NCBI RefSeq assembly: GCF_036456085.1
Contig: NZ_CP138632.1
Span: 310,001-374,000, forward strand
Direction of reading: 5' to 3'
Source: Veillonella parvula
Lineage (GTDB): Bacteria > Bacillota > Negativicutes > Veillonellales > Veillonellaceae
DNA length: 64,000 bases
Shown: positions 23,878 through 33,562 of the stretch, piece after piece
How positions within the stretch are numbered: the first letter of the stretch is position 1
How the letters are laid out: the number at the start of each line of letters is the position of its first letter
Made by a program: the position numbers and the translations under genes
The notes under the pieces: generated by a model
Databases searched by the model: none
What the model was told of the DNA's origin: nothing
Seen by the model: only the letters and a program-made list of their open reading frames with translations

Positions 23878-25362
23878 ATGAAACACTTACAAGATATAGT
23901 AAAAACCTTACATGCACCGCATGTAGAAGGTAATACAGCTGTTGAAATTTTAGATGTTACCGCTGATTCTCGTGCTGTAAAAGCAGGTAGTTTATTTATT
24001 GCTTTAGATGGTGCTACTGTCGATGGACATGATTATGTTAATAAAGCTGTTGAGGCTGGGGCAGTAGCTGTATTAGTATCTAAACCTGTTGAGATAAGTA
24101 GTGACGTTTGTGTTATCACTGTTGAAGATACACGTGCGGCTATGATGGCCTGTGTGCCATACTTTTTTGATTATCCAGCCAATTCCATGCGCATGATTGG
24201 TGTCACTGGTACTAATGGTAAAACGACTACAACTCATATGATTCGTCATATTTTGAAAGCTCAAGGTCATAAGGTCGGTGTGATTGGTACTGTTCATATC
24301 ATGATTGGTGATACATCATATCCGATTCATAATACGACTCCTGACGTAGTAGATTTACAACATATTTTGCATCAAATGGTAGAAGAGGGTGTTACACATT
24401 GTGTAATGGAAGTATCTTCTCATGCGTTGGCTTTAGGACGCGTATCTGGTGTTGAGTATGATACGGCTGTATTCACAAATCTTACACAAGATCATTTAGA
24501 CTTTCACAAAACATTTGAAAATTACTTGGCAGCTAAATGTAAACTATTTGAACAGGTTAGCAAACCAAACCAAGTAAAATCTGGTAAGGGTGCTGTCATT
24601 AACATCGATGATGCCTATGGACATCGGGTTGTTGAAAAAACTACAGCCCCTATCATTACCTATAGTATTGATGGTAGCGGCACATTGAATGCTCATGACG
24701 TTGATATGACGCCAAAGTCTAGCCGTTACACGGTATCTTATGATGGTCATGACTATACAGTTGCAATGAATACGACTGGCTTGTTTAATGTGTATAATAC
24801 ATTAGCAGCTATTGGTGCCTGCCTATTAGAAGGTATTTCCATGGAAGACATCGATAAAGCGTTGAAAACATTTAGTGCTGTACCTGGTCGTTTTGAATTG
24901 ATTGAAGAAGGTCAACCATTTGCTGTTGTTGTAGACTATGCACATACACCAGATGGGTTAGAAAATATTTTACAAACAGCAAAGGCTATTCAAGCAAATC
25001 GTATTATTGTAGTCTTTGGTTGTGGCGGTGACCGAGATGCAACCAAACGTCCTATTATGGGACGCATTGCGGCACAATACGGTGATGTTGTGTATGTTAC
25101 ATCTGATAATCCGCGTACAGAGGATCCTGTACAAATTGTTAAAGATGTGGAAGTCGGCGTTAAAGACGGCCTTCGAGAAGGAACTCACTATGAAGTTATC
25201 GTTGATCGTCGAGAAGCGATTCAACATGCAATACAACATGCAAAATCTGGGGATATTGTACTCATTGCAGGTAAGGGGCATGAGGATTACCAAATCTTAA
25301 AGGATAAAACGATCCATTTTGATGATCGTGAAGAGGCGCGAGCAGCCCTCAAGGAGATCTAA
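23878..25362 (+). CDS. murE: UDP-MurNAc-L-Ala-D-Glu:meso-diaminopimelate ligase MurE
   Basis: 494 aa Mur ligase adding the third residue of the peptidoglycan stem peptide. P-loop GVTGTNGKTTTTHM is near residue 107, the carbamylated-Lys region YLAAKCKLF follows, and VDYAHTPDGLEN starts the C-terminal domain. DNPR (in TSDNPRTEDP) is the motif that selects meso-diaminopimelate over lysine. ATG 23878 follows AAAGGAG at the right distance. murF starts two bases after the stop. Confidence 0.96.
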   Translation: MKHLQDIVKTLHAPHVEGNTAVEILDVTADSRAVKAGSLFIALDGATVDGHDYVNKAVEAGAVAVLVSKPVEISSDVCVITVEDTRAAMMACVPYFFDYPANSMRMIGVTGTNGKTTTTHMIRHILKAQGHKVGVIGTVHIMIGDTSYPIHNTTPDVVDLQHILHQMVEEGVTHCVMEVSSHALALGRVSGVEYDTAVFTNLTQDHLDFHKTFENYLAAKCKLFEQVSKPNQVKSGKGAVINIDDAYGHRVVEKTTAPIITYSIDGSGTLNAHDVDMTPKSSRYTVSYDGHDYTVAMNTTGLFNVYNTLAAIGACLLEGISMEDIDKALKTFSAVPGRFELIEEGQPFAVVVDYAHTPDGLENILQTAKAIQANRIIVVFGCGGDRDATKRPIMGRIAAQYGDVVYVTSDNPRTEDPVQIVKDVEVGVKDGLREGTHYEVIVDRREAIQHAIQHAKSGDIVLIAGKGHEDYQILKDKTIHFDDREEARAALKEI

Positions 25363-25363
25363 T

Positions 25364-26722
25364 ATGGCAGAATTTACATTGTCTCAAGTACTGGAGGCCA
25401 CAAAGGGGACGAGTGCACATACCGATAATATTAAGTTTTTAGATGTGTCTACTGATACAAGAACTATTGAATCAGGCTTTTTATTTGTAGCCTTAAAAGG
25501 TGATACCTTTGATGGCCATGATTTTATCAATGCGGCTATCGAAAAAGGTGCTACAGGGGCTATCGTTGAAAAAGGACGTTCTGTAGAAGGTATTGCTTGC
25601 ATCGAGGTAGACAATACTTTGGTAGCATATCAAAACTTAGCACGATATCATCGTCGCCGCTTTGATATTCCTGTAGTTGCTATTACTGGTTCCTCTGGTA
25701 AGACTACGACAAAGGAAATGGTGGCAGCCGTACTTGGCACAGAATTTAATGTATTAAAAACTGAGAAAAATTTTAATAATGAAATTGGCTTACCAAAAAC
25801 ACTATTGCGCTTAACTGCTGAGCATGAAGCCTGTGTTGTTGAAATGGGTATGCGTGGGCTCGGACAAATCGAAGAACTGGCCTTGATTGCAGAACCAACG
25901 ATGGGGATTATTACTAATGTTGGTACTAGTCACATCGAGCTTTTAGGTTCTCGAGAAGCCATTGCCGAAGCGAAAGGTGAATTGATTCGTTGCTTGCCTG
26001 AAAACAGCGTGGCTATCCTTAATGAAGATGATCCATATGTAAAAGCTATGGATCGTTTAGCTAAGGGTAAAACAATTACCTATGGTATTGAACGGAATGC
26101 TACTTGTATTGGTAGCCATTTGCGCTATAAAAAAGACGGTATTAAGTTCACTTGTAAGTGTTATGATGAAGTTTTTGATATCTTCTTGCCTATGATTGGT
26201 GAACACAATGTATATGATGCATTAACGGCTATTGTTGCAGGCCGAGTGCTAGGCATTAAATCTAACACAATTCGCAAAGGTTTGAGTGAGTTTAGTGGAA
26301 CTCCAATGCGTCAAGAAATCGTTCCATTTGAAGATATTGTTATCTTAAATGATGCTTATAATGCAAACCCTTCATCCATGGCAGAAGCTATTAAAGCACT
26401 TGGCCAATTAGAAGGTAAGCGTAAAATTGCGATGCTAGGCGATATGCTCGAGCTCGGCGACTTCTCTGAAGAAGCACATCGTGAAATCGGCCATTTGCTT
26501 GCTGAAGAGGGTTATAGTGTTGTATTCACCTTTGGTGATGCTGCTGCCTTCATTGCAAAGGAAGCAAAAAAAGCGGGTTTAACTACATTCCGTTGTAACA
26601 GCCATTTAGAAATGGCCAACGCATATAGTGATATTCGTGAAAAAGGGGATGTTATCCTTGTGAAAGGTTCCCGTGGTTTACGAATGGAGCGCGTTGTTGA
26701 AGAATTAAAGGATCGAGAATAA
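25364..26722 (+). CDS. murF: UDP-MurNAc-tripeptide:D-Ala-D-Ala ligase MurF
   Basis: 452 aa Mur ligase that adds D-Ala-D-Ala, completing the UDP-MurNAc-pentapeptide. P-loop ITGSSGKTTTKEM near residue 107; TEKNFNNEIGLPKTLL is the MurF-specific substrate loop; ILNDAYNANPSSM starts the C-terminal domain. ATG 25364 follows AAGGAG in the murE end. The ligase that makes D-Ala-D-Ala, Ddl, lies later in the same cluster. Confidence 0.96.
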   Translation: MAEFTLSQVLEATKGTSAHTDNIKFLDVSTDTRTIESGFLFVALKGDTFDGHDFINAAIEKGATGAIVEKGRSVEGIACIEVDNTLVAYQNLARYHRRRFDIPVVAITGSSGKTTTKEMVAAVLGTEFNVLKTEKNFNNEIGLPKTLLRLTAEHEACVVEMGMRGLGQIEELALIAEPTMGIITNVGTSHIELLGSREAIAEAKGELIRCLPENSVAILNEDDPYVKAMDRLAKGKTITYGIERNATCIGSHLRYKKDGIKFTCKCYDEVFDIFLPMIGEHNVYDALTAIVAGRVLGIKSNTIRKGLSEFSGTPMRQEIVPFEDIVILNDAYNANPSSMAEAIKALGQLEGKRKIAMLGDMLELGDFSEEAHREIGHLLAEEGYSVVFTFGDAAAFIAKEAKKAGLTTFRCNSHLEMANAYSDIREKGDVILVKGSRGLRMERVVEELKDRE

Positions 26723-26728
26723 TAGGTA

Positions 26729-26750
26729 ACGGCTAGTTATATCTAGCCGT
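26729..26750 (+). terminator. Hairpin between murF and mraY
   Basis: ACGGCTAG pairs with CTAGCCGT around TTATAT, followed by CCTATTTATT. Terminator-like, but with a poor T tract; possibly an mRNA processing or attenuation hairpin. Confidence 0.4.
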
Positions 26751-26778
26751 CCTATTTATTAATAAGTAGAGGATTCAT

Positions 26779-27765
26779 ATGATAAATCACATTCTATTAG
26801 CCTTCGTAGCGACTTTCATCATTACGGTAGTGCTAGGTAAAATTGCTATTCCTATGTTGCGTTCTTTGCACGCACAACAAAGTATTCGTGAAGAAGGCCC
26901 TGAAAGTCATCAAGCAAAAGCCGGTACGCCAACAATGGGTGGTGCTTTCATGATGGTGGCCCTTGTTATTGGCGTGGCATTGTTTGCACCATGGAATGTG
27001 GGCACAGGAATGTTATTATTTTTAACACTGGGTCATTGTTTATTAGGTTTTTTTGATGATTTTGTAAAAGCTGTAAAAAAACGCAATCTTGGATTAACAG
27101 CGAAGCAAAAATTACTTGGACAATTTATATTGGCTGCTGTATTCTGTTATTGCATTACTGAGATTATGGTTGTTCCTACCACATTATGGATTCCTGTTGT
27201 AGATACACAATTACAATTGGGATGGGGTTATTATGTATTGGCATTTTTGATTATTGTAGGAGCTACAAATGCAGTAAATTTAACCGATGGTCTTGATGGT
27301 CTTGCTGGTGGTACATCAGCAGTGGCGGCGATAGCATTCTCTGTTATTGGTCTGATGGCTGCATCGATGACAAATTCTATTGGTGCTGAAAGTGTTGCGT
27401 ACTTCGGCGCTATAATAGCAGCTGTATGTCTTGGCTTTTTGGTATATAATGTGAACCCTGCAAAAGTATTCATGGGGGATACGGGCTCTTTGGCATTAGG
27501 TGGTGCCTTTGCAGCAATGGCTATTTTAACTAAAACAGAATTGCTACTTGTGGTGATTGGTGGCATTTTTGTTATGGAAGCATTATCTGTTATTATTCAA
27601 GTTATTTCTTTCAAAACACGTGGTGTGCGTGTTTTTAAGATGAGTCCTATTCATCACCATTTTGAACTTTCCGGATGGGCAGAACAAACAGTTGTTAATC
27701 GCTTCTGGTTTGGTGGAGCTGTTTTAGCCATTATTGGTGTACTTTTAGCGACTATAACTTTATAA
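26779..27765 (+). CDS. mraY: Phospho-MurNAc-pentapeptide translocase MraY
   Basis: 328 aa integral membrane enzyme with about ten transmembrane segments; it transfers phospho-MurNAc-pentapeptide to undecaprenyl phosphate, giving lipid I. AGTPTMGG near residue 49, FFDDFVKAVKKRNLGL near 95 (catalytic Asp pair), NAVNLTDGLDGLA near 170 and the SPIHHHFEL HHH loop near 290 are diagnostic. Slightly separated (56 bp) from murF by a hairpin. Confidence 0.97.
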   Translation: MINHILLAFVATFIITVVLGKIAIPMLRSLHAQQSIREEGPESHQAKAGTPTMGGAFMMVALVIGVALFAPWNVGTGMLLFLTLGHCLLGFFDDFVKAVKKRNLGLTAKQKLLGQFILAAVFCYCITEIMVVPTTLWIPVVDTQLQLGWGYYVLAFLIIVGATNAVNLTDGLDGLAGGTSAVAAIAFSVIGLMAASMTNSIGAESVAYFGAIIAAVCLGFLVYNVNPAKVFMGDTGSLALGGAFAAMAILTKTELLLVVIGGIFVMEALSVIIQVISFKTRGVRVFKMSPIHHHFELSGWAEQTVVNRFWFGGAVLAIIGVLLATITL

Positions 27766-27848
27766 GATAATACTTAACGGAAGTTGTAAATAATGGTATG
27801 CTTATTAGATAGGATACATTAATTTTATAAATAGTTTAGGTGATATAG

Positions 27849-29219
27849 ATGGAATATGGAGATAAACATATACTTGTTCTTGGAGCTGGAGCCAGCGGTA
27901 TAGGTGCATCCTGGGTATTAGCCCAAGTGGGTGCGCATGTTGTGTTAAATGATTATAAGCCTATGACACTGCCTACGGCTGAGGAGAAACGACTCGTTGC
28001 GGCAGGGGTAAATATTATTACAGGACGTCAAGATGAATCCTTGCTAGATGGCGTGGATCGTATCGTTATTTCTCCAGGTATTTCTTTAGACATTCCGATT
28101 GTAAAAGCAGCACATGCCCGTGGTATTGACGTGGTCAGTGAAGTAGAATTAGCTTATGAAGTATCTAAATCACCTATCGTAGCTGTTACTGGTACAAATG
28201 GTAAGACTACGACAACAACCTTATTAACTAAAGTACTAGAAGGCTCTGGAAAACCAGTTCACGTCGGTGGAAATATTGGGGATTCCCTTAGTGAAGTGGC
28301 GTATTCTATGCCTGCAGGCGGTTTTTTGGTAGCTGAATTATCTAGTTATCAATTAGAGACAATCAAGTATTTTAGGCCTATTGGGGCTATTATGCTCAAT
28401 ATTACTCCAGATCACTTAGCTCGTCATAAGACGATGGAAAACTATATTGCTGCGAAGGAACGCATCTTTGAAAATCAATTAAGTACAGATTATTTAGTGT
28501 TGAATATAGATGATCCCGTTGTAGCTGATATGGAACATCGTTCGCCTAGTCATATTCTAAAAATTAGTCAAAAAAAAGCCGTAGAGAATGGCGCTTATTA
28601 TGCTGATGGGCAATGTTATATTGCTAAAGATGGGGTAGCAAAATTTGTTATTGGAAATGAAGATATTCATATTCCAGGCAGTCATAATATTGAAAACATA
28701 TTGACCGTTATTGCTTTATCTCATGCATTGGGCGTACCTGTAGAAACAATTCATCGTATTATTAGTGAGTTCCATGGCGTTGAACATCGTTTAGAACGCG
28801 TTAAGACGATTGATGGTATTACATTTTATAATGATTCTAAAGCGACTAATGTAGATTCTGTGGTTAAAGCATTAGAATCCTTTGATCAACAAGTTATTCT
28901 ATTAGCTGGTGGTCATGATAAAATGACGCCTTTAGAAGACTTCATGGAGTTAGTTAAGGAGAAGACTAAAGCTGTTATTTTCATGGGGGAAGCAGCAGAT
29001 CGTTTTGAGACGGCTGCAAAAGAGGCTGGTGTGAAGCCGATTTATCGTGCTTTATCCATGAAAGAAGCCGTAGAACAAGGCTATAAATTGGCAGAGACTG
29101 GCGATATTGTGCTATTATCTCCGGCTTGCTCAAGCTTTGATTGGTACAGCTGTTTTGAAGAGCGTGGAGATGACTTTAAACGTTGTGTTCATATGTTGCA
29201 AGAGGGAGGACACCATTAA
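27849..29219 (+). CDS. murD: UDP-MurNAc-L-Ala:D-glutamate ligase MurD
   Basis: 456 aa Mur ligase adding D-Glu. ILVLGAGASGIGA at the N-terminus, P-loop VTGTNGKTTTTTLL near residue 114, YNDSKATNVDSV and LLSPACSSFDWY in the C-terminal domain are typical. The 83-bp gap to mraY carries no obvious terminator. The stop overlaps the murG start (TAATG). In most Firmicutes ftsW lies between murD and murG; here nothing does. Confidence 0.96.
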   Translation: MEYGDKHILVLGAGASGIGASWVLAQVGAHVVLNDYKPMTLPTAEEKRLVAAGVNIITGRQDESLLDGVDRIVISPGISLDIPIVKAAHARGIDVVSEVELAYEVSKSPIVAVTGTNGKTTTTTLLTKVLEGSGKPVHVGGNIGDSLSEVAYSMPAGGFLVAELSSYQLETIKYFRPIGAIMLNITPDHLARHKTMENYIAAKERIFENQLSTDYLVLNIDDPVVADMEHRSPSHILKISQKKAVENGAYYADGQCYIAKDGVAKFVIGNEDIHIPGSHNIENILTVIALSHALGVPVETIHRIISEFHGVEHRLERVKTIDGITFYNDSKATNVDSVVKALESFDQQVILLAGGHDKMTPLEDFMELVKEKTKAVIFMGEAADRFETAAKEAGVKPIYRALSMKEAVEQGYKLAETGDIVLLSPACSSFDWYSCFEERGDDFKRCVHMLQEGGHH

Positions 29220-30328
29220 TGAAACGTGTTATTATTTCAGGTGGTGGCACTGGTGGACATATATATCCAGCAATAACTATATATAAGGAAATTATGAAAC
29301 AAAATCCTGATGCAAAGGTGTTATATGTTGGTACCAAGCAAGGTCTCGAGGCTACATTAGTTCCTAAAGAGGGGATAGAGTTTACTACGATTCCTGTGCA
29401 AGGCTTGCAGCGTCAATTATCGTTAGGTACATTAGTTACATTAGGTAAAACTGCTTTAGGCATTGTAAAAGCTAATGCCATAGTTTGTAAGTTTAAACCT
29501 GATGTGGTTATTGGTACTGGTGGTTATGTATGTGGGCCTGTTCTCTTGGCTGCAGCATTACATAATATTCCTACTATAATTCAAGAACAGAATGTCATAG
29601 CAGGTATTACTAATAAAATTCTGAGCCGTTTTGTTGATGTGGTAGCCCTAGGCTATAAGGATGCGGAAGCATCGTTTTCTAAAGCAAAGCGCGTAGTCTA
29701 TACAGGGAATCCTGTTCGTCCAGATGTGCTAGTTGATTCGAGAACAGAGGGACGTAACTATTTCAACTTAAGTGATGATACTTTTACAGTACTCATAGCT
29801 GGAGGTTCTCGAGGGGCGAGAACTATTAACAATGCTATGATAGATGTACATAAACACTTCCAAGGTGTGAAAGGTATTAAATTAATCCATATTACGGGAA
29901 ACGGAGAATATGAATCTGTTTTATCCCAATTGGGTATTACCGATGGGGATGGTTTAGGTAGTTCATCTTTGATTTTGCCGTATTTACATGATATGCCAAA
30001 AGCACTAGCAGCAGCCGATTTAGCAGTATTTAGATCTGGTGCTATAGGTCTAGCAGAATTAGCAGTTCGCGGTATTCCATCCGTATTGATACCGTATCCA
30101 TACGCAGCGGAAGATCATCAAACCTATAATGCACGTATCTTTGTACAAGAAGGGGCGGCTCATATGATTGTAGATAAAATGTTGAGTGCTCACGATTTAA
30201 TAGGGGAAATCGAGATGTTTATGGCCAACCGTGATTTGTTGGCACAAATGGGAGACCGAGCATTGCAATTGGGGAAACCGAATGCGGCTCATGATATTGC
30301 AAAATTAGCTTTATCTATTGCAAAGTAA
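29219..30328 (+). CDS. murG: Lipid II synthase MurG
   Basis: 369 aa GT-B glycosyltransferase that adds GlcNAc to lipid I on the inner membrane face. Start MKRVIISGGGTGGHIYPA gives the first G-loop; the second is VLIAGGSRGARTINN near residue 192; DLAVFRSGAIGLAELAVRGIPSVLIPYP is the UDP-GlcNAc site (given here by its key parts: RSGA, AELA, PSVLIPYP). ATG 29219 overlaps the murD stop and follows GGGAGGA; the open frame further upstream is murD read in another frame. Confidence 0.95.
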   Translation: MKRVIISGGGTGGHIYPAITIYKEIMKQNPDAKVLYVGTKQGLEATLVPKEGIEFTTIPVQGLQRQLSLGTLVTLGKTALGIVKANAIVCKFKPDVVIGTGGYVCGPVLLAAALHNIPTIIQEQNVIAGITNKILSRFVDVVALGYKDAEASFSKAKRVVYTGNPVRPDVLVDSRTEGRNYFNLSDDTFTVLIAGGSRGARTINNAMIDVHKHFQGVKGIKLIHITGNGEYESVLSQLGITDGDGLGSSSLILPYLHDMPKALAAADLAVFRSGAIGLAELAVRGIPSVLIPYPYAAEDHQTYNARIFVQEGAAHMIVDKMLSAHDLIGEIEMFMANRDLLAQMGDRALQLGKPNAAHDIAKLALSIAK

Positions 30329-30342
30329 CAAGGAGAGGTTTT

Positions 30343-31725
30343 ATGTTAGACGGTATTCACAAAATTCACCTTATCGGTATTGGTGGATCTGGTATGCGTG
30401 CGATAGCGAATATTTTGATTCAAAAAGGTTATGATGTATCTGGTTCAGATATTGCTGAATCTGCAGTGATTTCTAAGTTTAGAGATATGGGTGCCACGGT
30501 GCATATCGGTCATAATAAAGAATATGTAAATGGTGTTGATGCCATAGTTCGTTCTACAGCGATTCGTGAAGACAATCCTGAAATTGTTGCCGCTAAAGAG
30601 CAAGGGATTACCATTTTACATCGTTCTGATATTGTAAAGGCTGTATTAGATGTAACAGATGGTATCGCAGTAGCTGGTGCGCATGGTAAAACATCTACAA
30701 CTTCAATGATTGGACAAATTTTAGTGGAGGCTAATGCGGACCCTACGGTAATTATCGGTGGCGAAGTAGATTATCTCAAAGGTAGCAGTTGTCTTGGGAA
30801 AGGACATTTTTCCGTTGTGGAAGCGGATGAGAGCGATGGTTCATTTTTAAAATTGCGTCCACATACTATCGTTATAACTAATATTGAAGATGATCATATG
30901 GATCATTATAAGACTATGGATAACTTGTTAAACGCTTTCTGTGAGTTTGTCGAAACGTTACCAGAATCTGGCAAAGCGATCGTATGTGGAGATAATGAGA
31001 ATATTCGTTATGTTATGAGCCGTGTAAATCGTAATTTCATTACATATGGCTTAAGTGATAATAATGATTATGTAGCTAAAAATATTCACTATGTAGACTC
31101 TACTTTGGTATATGATGTATACCATAATGGTGTGAATGTTGAGCGCATTCGCTTACGAGTTCCTGGTGAACATAATGTATTGAATTCGTTGGCTGCCTTT
31201 GTTGTTGCTCATGATTGCTGCGGTGTAGAAACGCGCATTATTACTAAAGGTTTAGGTAAGTTTATCGGTGCAAAACGTCGTTTCGAAACAAAAGGTCACG
31301 TAGCAGGTGTGTGGGTTGTTGATGACTATGCTCATCATCCTACAGAAATTAAAGCAACATTGAAAGCAGCAAAAGAGTTGGAAAAACATCGTGTTATCTG
31401 TGTATTCCAGCCACATCGCTTTACTCGCACAAGCTTGTTAAAGGATGAATTTGCTACTGCTTTCACAAGCGCTGATGAAGTATATATGACAGATATTTAT
31501 AGCTCTGGTGAAGATCCAATCCCTGGTATTGATGGCAATACGATTCCAAATGCTATTAAAGCGGCTACAGGTCAAGATGTACATTATGTACAGTCTGTTG
31601 ACGATTTGCCTGAGGTATTATCAAAAGTAGTAAGACCTAATGACTTGGTTATCACCATGGGTGCAGGTTCTATTAATCAATATGGGCCAAAATTATTAGC
31701 TATATTGGAGGAAGGCTTACAATGA
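30343..31725 (+). CDS. murC: UDP-MurNAc:L-alanine ligase MurC
   Basis: 460 aa Mur ligase adding the first stem residue. IHLIGIGGSGMRAIA N-terminal loop, P-loop VAGAHGKTSTTSM near residue 110, DESDGSF, and VVDDYAHHPTEI near residue 324 are characteristic. ATG follows AAGGAGAGG. The 3' end overlaps ddl by 4 nt. murB, often located here in Firmicutes, is absent. Confidence 0.96.
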   Translation: MLDGIHKIHLIGIGGSGMRAIANILIQKGYDVSGSDIAESAVISKFRDMGATVHIGHNKEYVNGVDAIVRSTAIREDNPEIVAAKEQGITILHRSDIVKAVLDVTDGIAVAGAHGKTSTTSMIGQILVEANADPTVIIGGEVDYLKGSSCLGKGHFSVVEADESDGSFLKLRPHTIVITNIEDDHMDHYKTMDNLLNAFCEFVETLPESGKAIVCGDNENIRYVMSRVNRNFITYGLSDNNDYVAKNIHYVDSTLVYDVYHNGVNVERIRLRVPGEHNVLNSLAAFVVAHDCCGVETRIITKGLGKFIGAKRRFETKGHVAGVWVVDDYAHHPTEIKATLKAAKELEKHRVICVFQPHRFTRTSLLKDEFATAFTSADEVYMTDIYSSGEDPIPGIDGNTIPNAIKAATGQDVHYVQSVDDLPEVLSKVVRPNDLVITMGAGSINQYGPKLLAILEEGLQ

Positions 31726-32654
31726 AAGATAAAAAAATAATCGTATTAATGGGTGGTCCTTCCAAAGAGGCTGAGGTATCTCGTCGTACTGGCGCTGCTA
31801 TTGCAGAAGCACTTGAAAGCAAAGGTTATAATGCCCAAACTTTAGAACTCAATCCGCGCACTGTATTAAAAGATATTGAAGACTTAGGTGGCGAGGTTGT
31901 ATTTAATGCAATTCATGGTCGTTACGGCGAAGATGGTGCGTTGCAAGGCCTATTAGAAATGGCTGAAATTCCATACACTGGGTCAGGTATTATGGCTCAT
32001 GCAGTAGGTATGAATAAAAAAGTAAGTAAAGATGTATTTAAAGGTGCCAATATTCCGACTGCGGCATCCGAGTCCTTTAATGGTAATCTTGAATCTGCAG
32101 AAGCTATTATTGAACATATTCGTAAGGATTTTACAATTCCAGTAGTTGTGAAGTCTGCTACGCAAGGTTCTAGCATTGGGGTTACTATTGTTCGCGATGA
32201 AGCACAGTTAGAAGAGGCTGTAACGGAAGCTCTAAAATATGACCCTATTCTTGTGGTAGAACAATTTCTTGATGGTCGTGAATTTACAGTATCTGTTTTA
32301 GATGGTAAAGCATTGTCTGTTATTGAAATTCGTCCACATTCTGGTGAATATGATTACAAGAGTAAGTACACTGTAGGTGCTACTGAGTATTTAGTACCAG
32401 CGCCTATTAGTGCAGAAATGACTGCTGAAATGCAACGCATTGGGGAACTTGTGTATCGTGAAGTACAAGGCAGTGGGGTAATTCGTGTTGATGTTATGAC
32501 AGACCATGCAGATAATATGTATGTTCTTGAATACAATACTGTGCCTGGTATGACAGCAACATCTTTAGTACCAAAAGCAGCAAAAGAAATGGGAATTGAC
32601 TTCCCAACATTATGTGAAAAAATTCTATTAACAGCTAGTATAGGGAAATTTTAA
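31722..32654 (+). CDS. ddl: D-alanine:D-alanine ligase
   Basis: 310 aa ATP-grasp ligase. VLMGGPSKEAEVSRRTG at the start, GRYGEDGALQGLLE near residue 67, the SATQGSSIGV ATP loop near 147, GEYDYKSKY near 208 and EYNTVPGMTATSLVPK near 270. The Tyr of the EYDYKSKY omega loop fits D-Ala-D-Ala rather than D-Ala-D-lactate synthesis. Overlaps murC by ATGA. Confidence 0.95.
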   Translation: MKDKKIIVLMGGPSKEAEVSRRTGAAIAEALESKGYNAQTLELNPRTVLKDIEDLGGEVVFNAIHGRYGEDGALQGLLEMAEIPYTGSGIMAHAVGMNKKVSKDVFKGANIPTAASESFNGNLESAEAIIEHIRKDFTIPVVVKSATQGSSIGVTIVRDEAQLEEAVTEALKYDPILVVEQFLDGREFTVSVLDGKALSVIEIRPHSGEYDYKSKYTVGATEYLVPAPISAEMTAEMQRIGELVYREVQGSGVIRVDVMTDHADNMYVLEYNTVPGMTATSLVPKAAKEMGIDFPTLCEKILLTASIGKF

Positions 32655-32681
32655 GGGCTAATAGAAGATAAGGAGTTAACT

Positions 32682-33539
32682 ATGGATGATAAGCAAAACC
32701 ATCCATCCAACTCTGGGGAGATGCAGCCTTCTACACCTGTTCGTGATGAACGGGCTGTATTTAGAAAACGAGTGTTAAAAATCGGTGGTGCAGTTACTCT
32801 CGTGTTGGTGGGGTTGTTTACACTACCTATTCCTTTTGGATCCTTAAAAGTTACTGGATCGGATAAGGTAACTGTACAAGATGTAATGGTAGCTGGTGAT
32901 ATTCATGAACCTGTTAATATATTGCAGATTAGTACAGAAAAATTAAAAACTAGATTATCGAAAGATTTACGTGTCGAAGAGGCTCAAATTAGCTATCAGT
33001 TGCCACTGACAATGGTGGTAAATGTAGTAGAACGCAAGGCAGTTGCAGTTGTACCGGCCCAGTTTGGATACTTAACCCTTGATAGTAAGGGACAAGTGAT
33101 CGCATCTGAGCCAGCTATACAAGACACATCTGTTCCTATGATTTCTGGTGTGAAAGCTGGAAATATACTATTAGGTGATACGGTAGTAGATAAACCGATA
33201 TTGGCGGCTCTTGAATATTTGAACTCACTCGATGAGGAGACATTCAAGAATATTGCAGAGGTTAATATTGGAGATCCTGATTCGATAATGGCATATACTG
33301 TTTCAGGTGTACAGATTCGACTGGGAGATGGTAAAGACTTAGCAAAAAAAGCAGAGCTAACTCAGTCGATGTTACAAGATATTAAAAAGACACATGGTAA
33401 TGTACAGTATATAGATGTTAATGTTTCATCGCCGTACATTAAAACCGATGTGATGCCGGAAGTTAAAAAGCATCAGAATGGAGCACCGACTACAGAAAAT
33501 TCATCTACTAAGAAGGATGATAAAAAACAAGATAGATAA
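32682..33539 (+). CDS. ftsQ: Cell division protein FtsQ (DivIB)
   Basis: 285 aa bitopic protein: roughly 30 hydrophilic N-terminal residues, a transmembrane segment near 31-50, a POTRA domain (about 53-120, starting FGSLKVTGSDKVTVQDV), then the FtsQ/DivIB beta domain and a Lys/Asp-rich tail. It scaffolds FtsL and its partner at the septum. The position between ddl and the DUF881 gene is usual for Firmicutes. Confidence 0.9.
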   Translation: MDDKQNHPSNSGEMQPSTPVRDERAVFRKRVLKIGGAVTLVLVGLFTLPIPFGSLKVTGSDKVTVQDVMVAGDIHEPVNILQISTEKLKTRLSKDLRVEEAQISYQLPLTMVVNVVERKAVAVVPAQFGYLTLDSKGQVIASEPAIQDTSVPMISGVKAGNILLGDTVVDKPILAALEYLNSLDEETFKNIAEVNIGDPDSIMAYTVSGVQIRLGDGKDLAKKAELTQSMLQDIKKTHGNVQYIDVNVSSPYIKTDVMPEVKKHQNGAPTTENSSTKKDDKKQDR

Positions 33540-33562
33540 GGTCATGTTGAATATAAAGGTAG

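Noticed and set aside
25016-25300. 94-aa plus-strand open frame inside murE
   Set aside because: Out-of-frame shadow of the conserved MurE C-terminal domain.
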